Below are positions 1-9,646 of a stretch of 64,000 nucleotides of DNA, piece after piece. The stretch comes from Aquipuribacter hungaricus (GTDB lineage: Bacteria; Actinomycetota; Actinomycetes; Actinomycetales; JBBAYJ01). The notes below the pieces were generated by a model, which did no database searches, was not told where the DNA came from, and was given only the letters and a program-made list of their open reading frames with translations. The stretch lies in assembly GCF_042663885.1 (NCBI RefSeq), contig NZ_JBHSXV010000001.1; one strand, written 5' to 3'. Within the stretch, counting starts at the first letter, position 1; every line of letters begins with the position of its first letter. A program made the position numbers and the translations under genes.

Positions 1-803
1 GCGGCGGTCTGGGCGACGGCGAGCAGCCGCGACCAGCGCCCGCCGAGGGCGCGCAGCGGCTGCTGCACCGGCGTCAGCGTGCTGAGGTCCGGGACGGTGC
101 CGACGACCACCAGGGCGCCGCGGTCGACCAGGCGCGCCACGGCGGCGCCGAGCTGGGCGGCCGCGACGCCTGCGGGCACCCGCTTCGTCACGTCGTTGCC
201 GCCGACGATGACCAGCACGACGTCGGGGCGGACGCCGTCGGCCTCGAGCCGGTCGACGAACCCGCCGAGCTCCGCCGAGACCGCGCCGACGCGCACGGCG
301 CTCACCAGGTCGACCGGCCGTCCCGTGCTCGCCGCCAGCCCGGTCGCCAGCAGGGCGCCCGGCGTGGCCGCGGGGTCGTCGGCGCCCAGCCCGGCGGCCG
401 CGGAGTCCCCGAGCACCGCGGCGACGAGAGGACGGGGACCGTCCAGCGCGTCAGGACCGTCGAGCAGAACGGGGCCGTCGAGCGCGCCCGGACCGTCGGG
501 GGTGCCGTGCCCGTCGTCCGAGGGGGTCAGGCCGGTCCGGCCGGTGGCGTCGTAGCGCCCGTCGACCGGGTGCGGCGCGCTCATCCGGCGCTCGATCCAC
601 CGGCGGGCCAGGCGGGCCTCGGCGACGAGCACGCCGACGCCGGTCATCCCGATCAGGGTGAGGCCGCCGCCGCCCAGGGCCACGCCGCGCACGGCGCGGC
701 GCACGCGGGGCCGGGGGACGAGGTGGGAGCGCACCATGCCCGGGGTGATCGGCAGCCGGGGCACCCGGGGCGAGGGGAGCGACGGACCTCCACCCTCCTG
801 CAC
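1..803 (-). CDS. SGNH/GDSL-family hydrolase, 3' end cut by window edge
   Basis: The minus-strand reading runs off the window start, so the C-terminus is missing. An N-terminal membrane segment (about residues 35-56, rich in G, L and V) is followed by the block I motif LGDSAAAG with the nucleophilic Ser. Further on, VGGNDV carries the block III Gly/Asn of the SGNH fold. The Asp/His of block V would lie beyond the window. The family hydrolyses ester bonds of lipids or carbohydrates; here the enzyme is probably membrane-anchored and faces outward, but the substrate cannot be told. I chose the GTG start at 803 because the hexamer TACCCT lies exactly six bases upstream. In-frame ATG at 737 and GTG at 764 are alternatives. 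It diverges from cbs. Confidence 0.8.
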   Translation of the reverse strand, partial: MQEGGGPSLPSPRVPRLPITPGMVRSHLVPRPRVRRAVRGVALGGGGLTLIGMTGVGVLVAEARLARRWIERRMSAPHPVDGRYDATGRTGLTPSDDGHGTPDGPGALDGPVLLDGPDALDGPRPLVAAVLGDSAAAGLGADDPAATPGALLATGLAASTGRPVDLVSAVRVGAVSAELGGFVDRLEADGVRPDVVLVIVGGNDVTKRVPAGVAAAQLGAAVARLVDRGALVVVGTVPDLSTLTPVQQPLRALGGRWSRLLAVAQTA

Positions 804-809
804 CCCTCG

Positions 810-815
810 AGGGTA
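810..815 (-). promoter_or_regulatory. -10 box TACCCT, leaderless promoter of the SGNH hydrolase
   Basis: On the minus strand TACCCT is followed by six bases and then the GTG start, the spacing expected if transcription begins at the start codon. No clear -35 is visible. It faces the cbs -10 box across about 40 bp. Confidence 0.5.
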
Positions 816-852
816 GGCCCGCACGCGGTCGGGGACCGGGCACGGGGTCTGA

Positions 853-858
853 GACGAT
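853..858 (+). promoter_or_regulatory. -10 box GACGAT, leaderless promoter of cbs
   Basis: GACGAT, six bases, then the GTG start of cbs. The same hexamer and spacing recur before the PhzF gene at 37131. No Shine-Dalgarno sequence lies before this GTG, which supports a leaderless message. Confidence 0.5.
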
Positions 859-864
859 TGGGCC

Positions 865-2277
865 GTGCGGTATGCCGAGTCGATCGTGGACCTCGTCGGT
901 GGAACTCCCCTCGTCCGGCTCTCGCGGGTGACCCGCGGGCTCTGGCCGGGTGCGGAGGAGGGGCGCGGGCCGCTCGTCCTGGCCAAGGTCGAGTACATGA
1001 ACCCCGGCGGCAGCGTGAAGGACCGCATCGCCCTGAAGATGGTCCTCGAGGCCGAGAAGAGCGGCGCCCTCAAGCCCGGCGGCACCATCGTCGAGCCCAC
1101 GAGCGGCAACACCGGCGTCGGCCTCGCGCTCGTCGCCCAGCAGCGTGGCTACTCCTGCGTCTTCGTCTGCCCGGACAAGGTGAGCGAGGACAAGCGCAAC
1201 GTCCTGCGCGCGTACGGCGCCGAGGTCGTGGTCTGCCCGACCGCCGTCGAGCCGTCGCACCCGGACAGCTACTACAACGTCTCCGACCGGCTCGCCCGCG
1301 AGCGGCCCGGCGGCTGGAAGCCCGACCAGTACTCCAACCCCGCGGGCCCGCAGTCGCACTACGAGACGACCGGTCCCGAGGTCTGGGAGGACACCGAGGG
1401 CCGTGTCACCCACTTCGTCGCGGGCGTCGGCACCGGCGGCACCATCACCGGCGTCGGGCGGTACCTCAAAGAGGTCTCCGCGGACCGCGAGGGCGGCCCG
1501 GTGCAGGTCGTCGGCGTCGACCCCGAGGGCAGCGTGTACTCCGGCGGGACCGGCCGGCCCTACCTCGTCGAGGGCGTCGGCGAGGACTTCTGGCCGAGCG
1601 CGTACGACCCCGAGGTCGCCGACGAGATCGTCCCGGTCAGCGACGGCGACTCCTTCCACCTCACCCGCCGGCTCGCCCGCGAGGAGGGCCTGCTCGTCGG
1701 CGGCTCCTGCGGCATGGCGGCGGTCGGCGCGCTCCGGGTCGCGCAGCGCCTGGCCGAGGAGGGCCGCGACGACGCCGTCGTCGTCGTCCTGCTGCCCGAC
1801 GGCGGCCGCGGCTACCTGTCCAAGATCTTCGACGACCGGTGGATGGCCTCGTACGGCTTCCTGGCCCCGACCGGCGGGAGCACCGCGGCCGACGTGCTGC
1901 GGGCCAAGGCCGGCGACCTGCCCGCGCTGGTCCACACCCACCCCAACGAGACCATCCGCGACGCCATCGGCATCCTGCGCGAGTACGGCGTCTCGCAGAT
2001 GCCCGTGGTCAAGGCCGAGCCGCCGGTCACCTCGGGCGAGGTCGCGGGCGCGGTGACCGAGGAGCACCTGCTCGAGCGGGTCTTCGCGGGCAAGGCGTCG
2101 CTGGCCGACCCGGTGGAGAAGCACATGGACTCCCCGCTCGCGCTCATCGGCGCGGGCGAGTCCGTCGAGGCGGTCCGCGAGGCGCTCACGCTGTCCGACG
2201 CGGTGCTCGTCGTCGAGGACGGCAAGCCCGTGGGCGTGCTCACCCGGCTCGACCTGCTCGGCTTCCTCGCGCAGTGA
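865..2277 (+). CDS. cbs: cystathionine beta-synthase
   Basis: A 470-residue PLP enzyme that condenses homocysteine with serine to cystathionine in the cytoplasm (transsulfuration). The fold-type II core has the PLP-binding Lys at about position 52 in GGSVKDR, the substrate loop TSGNTG at 79-84 and the phosphate-binding GTGGT at 189-193. A linker and two CBS domains (about 335-470) complete a full-length architecture with no N-terminal haem domain, as usual for bacteria. The GTG start is set by the -10 box six bases upstream and the lack of a ribosome site. Its stop overlaps the start of the PHP gene (GTGA). A cystathionine gamma-synthase is encoded 7 kb downstream. An O-acetylserine-dependent activity is the alternative, but the CBS domains and length favour cbs. 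Confidence 0.93.
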   Translation: MRYAESIVDLVGGTPLVRLSRVTRGLWPGAEEGRGPLVLAKVEYMNPGGSVKDRIALKMVLEAEKSGALKPGGTIVEPTSGNTGVGLALVAQQRGYSCVFVCPDKVSEDKRNVLRAYGAEVVVCPTAVEPSHPDSYYNVSDRLARERPGGWKPDQYSNPAGPQSHYETTGPEVWEDTEGRVTHFVAGVGTGGTITGVGRYLKEVSADREGGPVQVVGVDPEGSVYSGGTGRPYLVEGVGEDFWPSAYDPEVADEIVPVSDGDSFHLTRRLAREEGLLVGGSCGMAAVGALRVAQRLAEEGRDDAVVVVLLPDGGRGYLSKIFDDRWMASYGFLAPTGGSTAADVLRAKAGDLPALVHTHPNETIRDAIGILREYGVSQMPVVKAEPPVTSGEVAGAVTEEHLLERVFAGKASLADPVEKHMDSPLALIGAGESVEAVREALTLSDAVLVVEDGKPVGVLTRLDLLGFLAQ

Positions 2278-3575
2278 CGGCGACGGGGGCGGACGGGCAC
2301 GCGGCGGTCTCGGCCGGGGCGCTGCTGCTGCGCCCCCCGAGCCGGGGGGAGGCCTCCCGTCCGGGGGCCTCGCGCACCTCCGGGCTGCTCGGCGGGCGCC
2401 ACCACGACCTGGTGGCCGGCACGAGCGCCCTGCAGGCCGACCTGCACAACCACACCGACTTGTCCGACGGGGCCGGCCACGCCGACGACGCGTTCGACTG
2501 CATGCGGGCGGCCGGCCTGGACGCCGCGGCCCTCACCGACCACGCCGGCTTCGTCGACGGGGACGCGCTGGAGCGGGTGCGCGAGGTCGTCCCGTGGGCC
2601 GGCATGCCGGTGAAGACCATCGAGGACGCCGACTTCGTCCGGGGCGGGCAGCTCGCCGACCTCGCCGACGACCCGGGCCGCTTCACCGCGGTGCGCGGGT
2701 TCGAGTGGACCACCCCGCACCTCGGTCACGTCAACGTGTGGTTCTCGCGCGGCTGGACGCCGGTGGACGACCGGCAGGGCGTGCAGGGCCTGCACGAGTG
2801 GCTCACCACCCCCGCGGCGGGGCCCGACGCGCTGTTCGGCCTCAACCACCCCGGCCGCGAGCCGCTGCGCTTCGACGGGTTCGCCCACGACCCGCGCCTC
2901 ACCGACCGGCTCGTGAGCATGGAGGTCTTCAACCGCTCCGAGGACTACCTGTTCGAGGGGCACCGGCACGGTCTGGGCAGCCCGCTGCTGGAGTGCTTGG
3001 CGGCCGGCTGGCGTCCGGGCCTGCTCGGGGTGTCCGACGAGCACGGCCGTCGCTGGGGCTTCGAGCCCGGGCTGGGCCGCGGCGGGCTCTGGGTCACCGA
3101 GCACAGCCGAGCCGGCCTGCGCGAGGCACTGCAGGCCCGCCGGTTCTACGCCACCCGCGAGCCCGGCCTGCGCCTGGACGTCGTGGTGAGCACGCCCGGT
3201 GCCGAGGACGGCGGGCCGCCCGCCGCCGCCGCGCGGCTCGGCGGCACCCTGGCGGTCCCCGCAGGCGCGACCGGGCTCGAGGTGGACGTCGACGTCGACG
3301 CGGGCCCCGCGTCGACCGGGCGCGAGCTCGAGGTCCAGGTGCTGACGACCGGCCTCAGCGTGCCCACGGTGCTCGCGGTCGAGCGCGTCCGCTCCGGTAC
3401 GCCGGCCACCGTCCGCGTCGGGCTGCAGGGCGGCTGGGACGCCGAGGAGGTGCCGTGGCTCGTGGTGCGCGTCGCCGACCCGGCCGCCCACAACCTGCAG
3501 CCGGGGCCCGACGGCCACCCCTGCAACAACCGGGCGATGGCCTACGCCAGCCCGGTGTACCTCCGGCCCGCCTGA
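2274..3575 (+). CDS. PHP-domain metallohydrolase, CehA/McbA-like
   Basis: A 433-residue protein. The PHP motif DLHNHTDLSDG at about 56-66 supplies the first two metal-binding His residues. TDHAG follows at about 90, NHPGRE in the middle and SDEHG at about 255; together these make a multi-metal phosphoesterase site. The layout resembles the CehA/McbA group, which includes phosphodiesterases and esterases. The true substrate is unknown. The C-terminal 100 residues look like an accessory beta domain. The start is placed at a GTG that overlaps the cbs stop as GTGA, implying coupled translation. The first 45 residues are low in conservation signals, so a later start is possible. Confidence 0.78.
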   Translation: MTATGADGHAAVSAGALLLRPPSRGEASRPGASRTSGLLGGRHHDLVAGTSALQADLHNHTDLSDGAGHADDAFDCMRAAGLDAAALTDHAGFVDGDALERVREVVPWAGMPVKTIEDADFVRGGQLADLADDPGRFTAVRGFEWTTPHLGHVNVWFSRGWTPVDDRQGVQGLHEWLTTPAAGPDALFGLNHPGREPLRFDGFAHDPRLTDRLVSMEVFNRSEDYLFEGHRHGLGSPLLECLAAGWRPGLLGVSDEHGRRWGFEPGLGRGGLWVTEHSRAGLREALQARRFYATREPGLRLDVVVSTPGAEDGGPPAAAARLGGTLAVPAGATGLEVDVDVDAGPASTGRELEVQVLTTGLSVPTVLAVERVRSGTPATVRVGLQGGWDAEEVPWLVVRVADPAAHNLQPGPDGHPCNNRAMAYASPVYLRPA

Positions 3576-3636
3576 CGCCGCGTCGTCCGCCGGTCCCGGT
3601 CGGTGGTCCGGTCCGGGGATGGCCGGCGGGGGCGGA

Positions 3637-3642
3637 CAGACT
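3637..3642 (+). promoter_or_regulatory. -10-like CAGACT before the EamA transporter
   Basis: CAGACT, six bases, then GTG at 3649. It is a weaker match to TANNNT than others in the window but has the same spacing. Confidence 0.4.
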
Positions 3643-3648
3643 GCCGGG

Positions 3649-4641
3649 GTGACCGACCCGCTCGTCCAGGCCCCGCCCGCCCCGGTCCGCCCGTCGGGGA
3701 GCGCCGGTCCGGGCTGGACGCTGCTGCTGCTCGGCATCTCCATGTTCGTCGTCAACGCCGGCGTCTCCCGCCTCGTGCTGGACAGCGGCATCGGCGCGGT
3801 GCCGCTGGCCTCGGTGCGGATCGCGGGCACGGCGCTCGTGCTCGGTGCCGTGCTCGTCCTCACCGGCCGCGCCCGGACGCTGCGGGTGACGTGGCGGGAG
3901 CTGCCGCTGCTCGTCGTCTACGGCCTCGCCGGGGTCGGCCTGGTGCAGGTGAGCTACTTCGTGGCCATCGAGCGGATGCCGATCGGGCTCGCGCTCCTGC
4001 TGGAGTACCTGGCGCCGCTGCTCGTCGCCCTGGTCGCCCGGTTCGTCCTGCGCGAGCGGGTGAGCGGCCTGCTGTGGCCCGCGCTCGCCCTCACCCTGGG
4101 CGGGCTGGCGCTCGCGCTGCAGCTGACCGGCGGCGGCGACGGCCTGGACCCGGTCGGCGTAGGTGCGGCCCTGGTCGCGGCGGCGTCCTTCGCGGCGTAC
4201 TTCCTGCTCGGCGAGCGCATCGTCCGCCACCGGGACCCGCTGTCGACGACGTTCTGGGGCTTCGCGGTGCCGGCCGTGCTCGCCACGGTGCTGTCGCTGT
4301 GGTGGGGGACGGTCGCCCGCGCCTCGCGCGAGACCGTCCGGCTGCCCGACGCGCTCGGCGGCGCCGAGGTCGGGCTGCTGCTGCTCGTCGCGTGGGTCGT
4401 CCTGCTGGGCACGCTCGGCCCGTTCGCCGCGGAGACGGCGGCGCTGCGCTGGATCCCCGCGACCACGGTGACCGTCGTGGCGACGCTCGAGCCCGTGGGG
4501 GCGGCGGTGCTCGCGTGGTGGTGGTTCGGGGAGTCGCTCACGCCGCTGCAGGTCGTCGGCTTCGCCCTGGTGCTGGGCGGGGTGACCCTGGCGCTGTACG
4601 CCCGGGGCCGCGCGCCGGCGCTGCCGCCTGCGGCGGGCTGA
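3649..4641 (+). CDS. EamA/DMT-family transporter
   Basis: A 330-residue integral membrane protein with about ten hydrophobic segments arranged as two EamA repeats. The second repeat starts near residue 165. Typical family signatures are seen: an aromatic and Glu-rich loop after MPIGLALLLEYLAPL, and late in the protein TLEPVGAAVLAWWWFGES. Members export amino acids, sugars or other metabolites (RhtA/YdcZ-like); the substrate is not predictable. A GTG at 3649 is preferred over the ATG at 3619 because of the upstream -10-like box and because the extra residues are glycine-rich filler. A strong hairpin follows the stop and separates it from msrA. Confidence 0.85.
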   Translation: MTDPLVQAPPAPVRPSGSAGPGWTLLLLGISMFVVNAGVSRLVLDSGIGAVPLASVRIAGTALVLGAVLVLTGRARTLRVTWRELPLLVVYGLAGVGLVQVSYFVAIERMPIGLALLLEYLAPLLVALVARFVLRERVSGLLWPALALTLGGLALALQLTGGGDGLDPVGVGAALVAAASFAAYFLLGERIVRHRDPLSTTFWGFAVPAVLATVLSLWWGTVARASRETVRLPDALGGAEVGLLLLVAWVVLLGTLGPFAAETAALRWIPATTVTVVATLEPVGAAVLAWWWFGESLTPLQVVGFALVLGGVTLALYARGRAPALPPAAG

Positions 4642-4662
4642 GGCCGGCCCCCGGTGCACGAC

Positions 4663-4694
4663 GGAGCCGCCCCGACCGAGGTCGGGACGGCTCC
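4663..4694. terminator. Bidirectional hairpin terminator between EamA gene and msrA
   Basis: Stem of 14 pairs with one mismatch (arms begin GGAGCCG and end CGGCTCC) around the tetraloop CGAG. It sits between two convergent genes, so it can serve both. No U-tract is visible, as is common in high-GC actinobacteria. Confidence 0.7.
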
Positions 4695-4716
4695 GGCTGG
4701 TGCGCGGTGCGGTGCG

Positions 4717-5406
4717 TCAGGCGGTGGGCAGCGTGGCCCGCGCGGCGGTCTGGCCGTGCGCGGCGAGGTCGTAGCCGACCTGGCAGAACCCGTGGTTGCA
4801 GTAGCCGCCGGGGTTCTTGGCGAGGTACTGCTGGTGGTAGCTCTCGGCGTAGTAGAACGGGCCGGCGGCGGCCGCGGACCGGATCTCGGTGGAGATCTGG
4901 CCGTAGCCCTGGTCGGTCAGCGCCCGCTGGTAGCGCTCGCGGGAGCTGCGCGCGGCCTCGAGCTGCGCGTCGGTCGTCGTGTAGACGGCCGAGCGGTACT
5001 GGGTGCCGACGTCGTTGCCCTGCCGGTTCGGCGTCGTCGGGTCGTGGTTCTCCCAGAACTCCTTGAACAGCCGGTCCAGGCTGACCACGGCGGGGTCGTA
5101 GACGACGAGCGCGGCCTCGGCGTGGCCGGTGCGCGCGGTGCAGGTCTCCTCGTACGTCGGGTTGGGCGTGTGGCCGCCCATGTAGCCGACCGCGGTGGTG
5201 TGCACCCCGTCCAGGCGCCAGAAGATCCGCTCGGCCCCCCAGAAGCAGCCCATCGCGACGTACAGGACCTCGTGGCCCTCGGGCCAGGGGCCGACGAGCG
5301 GGGTGCCCTTGACGGTGTGGCGCGCGGGCACGCTCACCGGGGTGTCTCGACCGGGCAGCGCCTCCTCGGCGGTGACCAGGGTGGTGGGGCGGGATCCGAA
5401 CAGCAT
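4717..5406 (-). CDS. msrA: peptide-methionine (S)-S-oxide reductase MsrA
   Basis: A 229-residue enzyme that reduces methionine S-sulfoxide in proteins, repairing oxidative damage. The catalytic GCFWG is at 53-57 (Cys54). The C-terminal recycling cysteines are in GGYCNHGFCQVGYD. The ~45-residue N-terminal extension before the core is a variant seen in larger actinobacterial MsrA proteins. Start ATG at 5406 has an excellent ribosome site (GAGGAGG, about seven bases upstream). It is a single gene, convergent with the EamA transporter and divergent from the DUF4129 gene. Confidence 0.95.
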   Translation of the reverse strand: MLFGSRPTTLVTAEEALPGRDTPVSVPARHTVKGTPLVGPWPEGHEVLYVAMGCFWGAERIFWRLDGVHTTAVGYMGGHTPNPTYEETCTARTGHAEAALVVYDPAVVSLDRLFKEFWENHDPTTPNRQGNDVGTQYRSAVYTTTDAQLEAARSSRERYQRALTDQGYGQISTEIRSAAAAGPFYYAESYHQQYLAKNPGGYCNHGFCQVGYDLAAHGQTAARATLPTA

Positions 5407-5483
5407 GCGTCCTCCTCGTGGGTCACCGTCGACAACCTGCGCCCACCCGGGGTCTGTTCCCGGCGCTGTGGTGGGATGGACCG

Positions 5484-6266
5484 ATGGGGGGCGGGACCGG
5501 TCGGGCGGCCGGCCGAGCACCGGTGCGACCGCGTGCCTGGCTCCCGCTCGCCCTGGCCGCGGCGGGCTGCCTGGCGGCGGTGCTGCTCGCCGGAGCGCTA
5601 GGCCCGGTGACCTTCTCCGCCGGCAGCCCCCTGGACCGGTTCCGCCTGCAGACCCAGCCGCTCGACCAGCGGGATCCGGTCGAGGAGGCGGTGGTCGACA
5701 TCGCGCCGCCCCCGGCCCAGGACGCGAGCATCCCGGCCGAGGTCGTCCTGTCGCTGGCGGCGGTCGTCGTGGCCTCCGCGCTGCTGGCCCGCTCGCTGCT
5801 CCGCGCCCGCGGGGACGCCGGTGCCGAGGACGACCCCGACGACGGGTCCCCGGTGGACGGCCTGCCTGCCGTACGGCCGGGGGCGCTCGGTGCGGTGGCG
5901 GCGGCCGCCCGGGACGGCCTGGCCGACCTGGACGGGGGCGGCGACGCCACCGCGGCCGTGCTCGCCTGCTGGGTCGGGCTCGAGGACGCCGCGGCACGGC
6001 TGGGCCGCGGGCGCACCCCGACCGACACCCCGACCGACGTCGCCCGCCGGCTGCTCGCGGCCGCGCCCGGCCTCGACCCGGTCCTGCTCGACGACCTGCG
6101 GCGGACCTACTCCCGGGCCCGCCACGGCGGCCCCGCCGGCCCGGACGACGTCCGTCGTGCCCGGGCGGCGCTGGAGGACCTGCTCGCGGTGCTCTCCGCG
6201 GCCGGCCCGGATCGTCAGGTCCCGGGGCGTGCGCCGTCGGGGCGCGGGCAGGGGGCGGGGTCGTGA
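5484..6266 (+). CDS. DUF4129 membrane protein
   Basis: 260 residues with a membrane segment at about 18-40, an extracytoplasmic stretch, a second membrane segment at about 85-106 and a C-terminal helical domain typical of DUF4129. There the WVGLEDAAARLG, TPTDVARRLL and YSRARHGG stretches are seen. DUF4129 proteins occur with MoxR ATPases and DUF58 proteins, as here. Their biochemical role is not established, though links to envelope assembly or proteolysis have been suggested. The ATG at 5484 is six bases after TGGGAT. The downstream gene starts inside its stop codon (GTGA), which begins a run of coupled genes. Confidence 0.8.
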   Translation: MGGGTGRAAGRAPVRPRAWLPLALAAAGCLAAVLLAGALGPVTFSAGSPLDRFRLQTQPLDQRDPVEEAVVDIAPPPAQDASIPAEVVLSLAAVVVASALLARSLLRARGDAGAEDDPDDGSPVDGLPAVRPGALGAVAAAARDGLADLDGGGDATAAVLACWVGLEDAAARLGRGRTPTDTPTDVARRLLAAAPGLDPVLLDDLRRTYSRARHGGPAGPDDVRRARAALEDLLAVLSAAGPDRQVPGRAPSGRGQGAGS

Positions 6267-6693
6267 CAGGCGGCGACCCGGACCGTCCGCGCAGCGTGCT
6301 GCACGCCCTGCGCCCGGACCGGACCCGGGCCGTCGGCGCCGTGGTCGGCGGGCTGCTCGCCCTCGGCGGGGGCTGGCTCGTCGGGGCCGGACCCGGCCGC
6401 ACCGTCCTCGCCGCGCTCGCGGTCGTCGCGCTCGGCCTCCTGGTGCAGGTCGCGGACCCGGCGGGCACCCGGTGGCCCTACCCGCCGGCCCGGCGCAGCA
6501 GACCCGGCTGGCACGTCCTCGCCGGGGTCCAGCGCGGCATGGAGGCCGCCCGCACCGACCGGGACGACCGGCGCGCCGTCGCCCGGCGGCTCGACACCCT
6601 CGACGCGCTGGGTCCGCCCGGCTCCCGTGACCCCCGCACCGACGCCGCCCGGCTGGCGGTCGGCCTGCCTGTCCCGAGTACGAGGAGACCGTC

Positions 6694-6697
<4 letters not shown>
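6263..6697 (+). CDS. small two-helix membrane protein of the MoxR/DUF58 cluster
   Basis: 144 residues with two hydrophobic segments (about 23-42 and 46-64) separated by a short turn, and a basic, Arg-rich cytoplasmic tail. I recognise no family. It overlaps the DUF4129 gene by four bases and the MoxR gene by four bases, so it is almost surely a component of the same complex or pathway. GC-rich third positions through the whole frame support real coding. Confidence 0.72.
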
Positions 6698-7718
<1,021 letters not shown>

Positions 7719-7722
<4 letters not shown>

Positions 7723-9134
7723 CCGGCACGCTGGCCTGGGTGCCCACGGCGGCCTACCGGCGTGCCCTCGGGCTCGGCGTCGGGGGCCTGGTGGCGGGCG
7801 TCGCCCTCGGCTCGCCGGACCTCGCCGTCCTCGGGGTCCCGCTCGCGCTGTCGTGCGCGCTGGCCTCGCGCGCCCGGCCGCCGCTGCGGTCCGCACCGGT
7901 GCTCGTCCGGGCGCCGTCGACGGCCTCGGTCGGGGAGCCGCTCGCCGTGACCGTCGAGGTGACCGGCGCCGCGGCCGCCGCCCGGGCCGAGCTCGTCGTC
8001 GTGGCCACGCCGCAGGGCCGGGTCGGGGTGCGGCCCCGGCGCTCCCGCCGCCCGCTGGTCACGACGGCGGAGCCGACGGCGTGGGGGCGGCGGCTGCTCG
8101 CCCGGCCCGACGCGCTGCTCGTCGCCGCGGACGGGCTCGCCGTCGTCGGGCCGCTCGTCGGCCCGGTGCACGAGGTCCTCGTCGTCCCCGCCGTCACGGC
8201 GGCCGGGGCCGGCCCGCTGCCGCCGCACGCGACCTCCGTGGTCGGTCGCCACCGCACCCGCCGGTCGGGGGAGGGCCCGGACCTGCACGCGGTGGAGGAG
8301 TTCCGGCCCGGCGACCGGCTGCGCCACGTCGACTGGCGCGCCACCGCCCGCCGCGGGCAGGGCCCCGGCGGCCTGCAGGTGCACGTCCGGCGGGCGACGG
8401 TCGAGGCCGAGGGCCAGGTCGTGCTGCTGCTGGACACCCGCGGCGACCTGGACGCGGACGTCGCCGGCTGGGCGTCCCCGGCCGAGACCGACGGCGGTGC
8501 GGTGGCGCCGGGCAGCAGCCTCGACCTCATCGTGACGACGGCGGTCGCTCTCGCCGCGGCCCACCTCGGGGCGGGGGACCGGGTGGGCATGGTGGACCTC
8601 ACCGTGCCCACCGCGGCGGTCCGGCCGGGCGGAGGGCGGCGGCAGCTGCAACGCCTGCGTCTGGCCCTCGCCGCGACCACGGCGACCGGCGCCGCGACGG
8701 CCCGCCGGGGCGCCGGCGCGCGCCAGGGCAGCGGCGTCCCCACGGGCAGCGGCCCGCGGCACGGCAGCGGCCCGGGGGAGCACAGCGGCCCGCGGCAGGA
8801 CCGGGTCGAGCTGCCGCGCCGCCTGCTCGCGCAGGTACCCGCCCGCGCGCTGGCGGTGGTCCTGTCGCCGTTCCTCGACGACCGCACGAGCGACCTCGTC
8901 CTCGCGCTGCACTCGCACGGCCGCACGACCGTCGCCGTCGACTGCCTGCCCCCGGACCTCGAGCCCGACGCTGCCTCGCCCGTCGGTGCCGCCGCCCTCG
9001 GGGTCGTCCTGCTCGAGCACGAACGGCGCCTGGACCGGCTGCGCGGGGCCGGCGTCGCCGTGCTGCCCGCCGGGGCCGACCTCGGCCGGGCCACCCGCGC
9101 GCTCGTCCTCGCGCGCGACCGGGGCCGGCGGTGA
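7719..9134 (+). CDS. DUF58 domain protein, MoxR partner
   Basis: A 471-residue protein with two N-terminal hydrophobic segments (about 8-50), a beta-rich region, then the DUF58 core: FRPGDRLRHVDWRATARRG, followed by a VWA-like stretch with LLLDTRGD. An unusual insert of four 18-bp repeats (8727-8798) encodes GSG-type six-residue units in the middle of the protein. The protein is coupled to MoxR upstream and to a membrane protein downstream by four-base overlaps. The family is presumed to be the membrane client or adaptor of MoxR; the function is not known. Confidence 0.85.
8727..8798 (+). repeat. Four 18-bp tandem repeats inside the DUF58 gene
   Basis: Four consecutive units, each starting GGCAGCGGC or a one-step variant, in phase with the reading frame. 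They add six residues each. Copy-number change would lengthen a linker without a frameshift. Confidence 0.75.
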
Positions 9135-9646
9135 GCGGGGCCGGGCGGGTCCACGGGGTCGGGCGGATGGACGGGGCCGGGCGGGTCGACGGGGTCGGGC
9201 CGACCGTGTCCGCGCTCGTCCCCCGCGCCGTGCTCGTCGGCGGGGCCGTCCTCGGCGTCCTCGCCCAGACGCTCGGCCGCGACCTGCCGGTGGCCGCGGC
9301 GCTGCCGGTGGTCTTGGCCCTGGTCGCGGCCGCCCGTCCCGCCCTGCCCGCCGCGTGGCTCGCGGTCGCGGGCCTCGGCGCCCTCGCCGTGCTGGGCGGC
9401 GGCGGGGTCGACGGGCGCGACGCGGCGACGGTGCTCGCCGTGCACCTGGTCCACGTCGGGGCGTCGCTCGCGGCGGTGCTGCCGTCCGGGACCCGGGTCG
9501 AGGTGGCCGCGCTGGTGCCGAGCTGGCGCCGCTTCCTGCTCGTCCAGGCGCTCAGCCAGGCGGTCGTCGTCCTCGCCGTCGTGCTGCCGGCCGTGCTGCC
9601 CGCGCTGCAGCCTGGTGCCGCGGCCCCCGTTAGCCTTGGTCGGTGA
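9131..9646 (+). CDS. membrane protein ending the MoxR/DUF58 run
   Basis: 171 residues. The first 25 are two copies of a 12-residue repeat (GAGRVHGVGRMD, then a variant), from a 36-bp DNA repeat at 9137-9208. The rest has about four hydrophobic segments, and a polar stretch with PSWRRFLL before the last one. I recognise no family. The GTG start overlaps the DUF58 stop (GTGA). If that is wrong, translation could start at the ATG inside the repeat (9168). The gene ends over the start of the cystathionine gamma-synthase gene, which has its own -10 box within this reading frame. Confidence 0.65.
   Translation: MSGAGRVHGVGRMDGAGRVDGVGPTVSALVPRAVLVGGAVLGVLAQTLGRDLPVAAALPVVLALVAAARPALPAAWLAVAGLGALAVLGGGGVDGRDAATVLAVHLVHVGASLAAVLPSGTRVEVAALVPSWRRFLLVQALSQAVVVLAVVLPAVLPALQPGAAAPVSLGR
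9631..9636 (+). promoter_or_regulatory. -10 box TAGCCT, leaderless promoter of metB
   Basis: TAGCCT, six bases, then the GTG start at 9643. It lies inside the 3' end of the preceding gene, so metB can be expressed both by read-through and on its own. Confidence 0.5.

Noticed and set aside
507..3575. A very long plus-strand open frame across cbs
   Set aside because: Only its last part (from 2274) is a real gene (PHP protein). The rest is an out-of-frame shadow rich in Arg and Gly, as expected in high-GC DNA.
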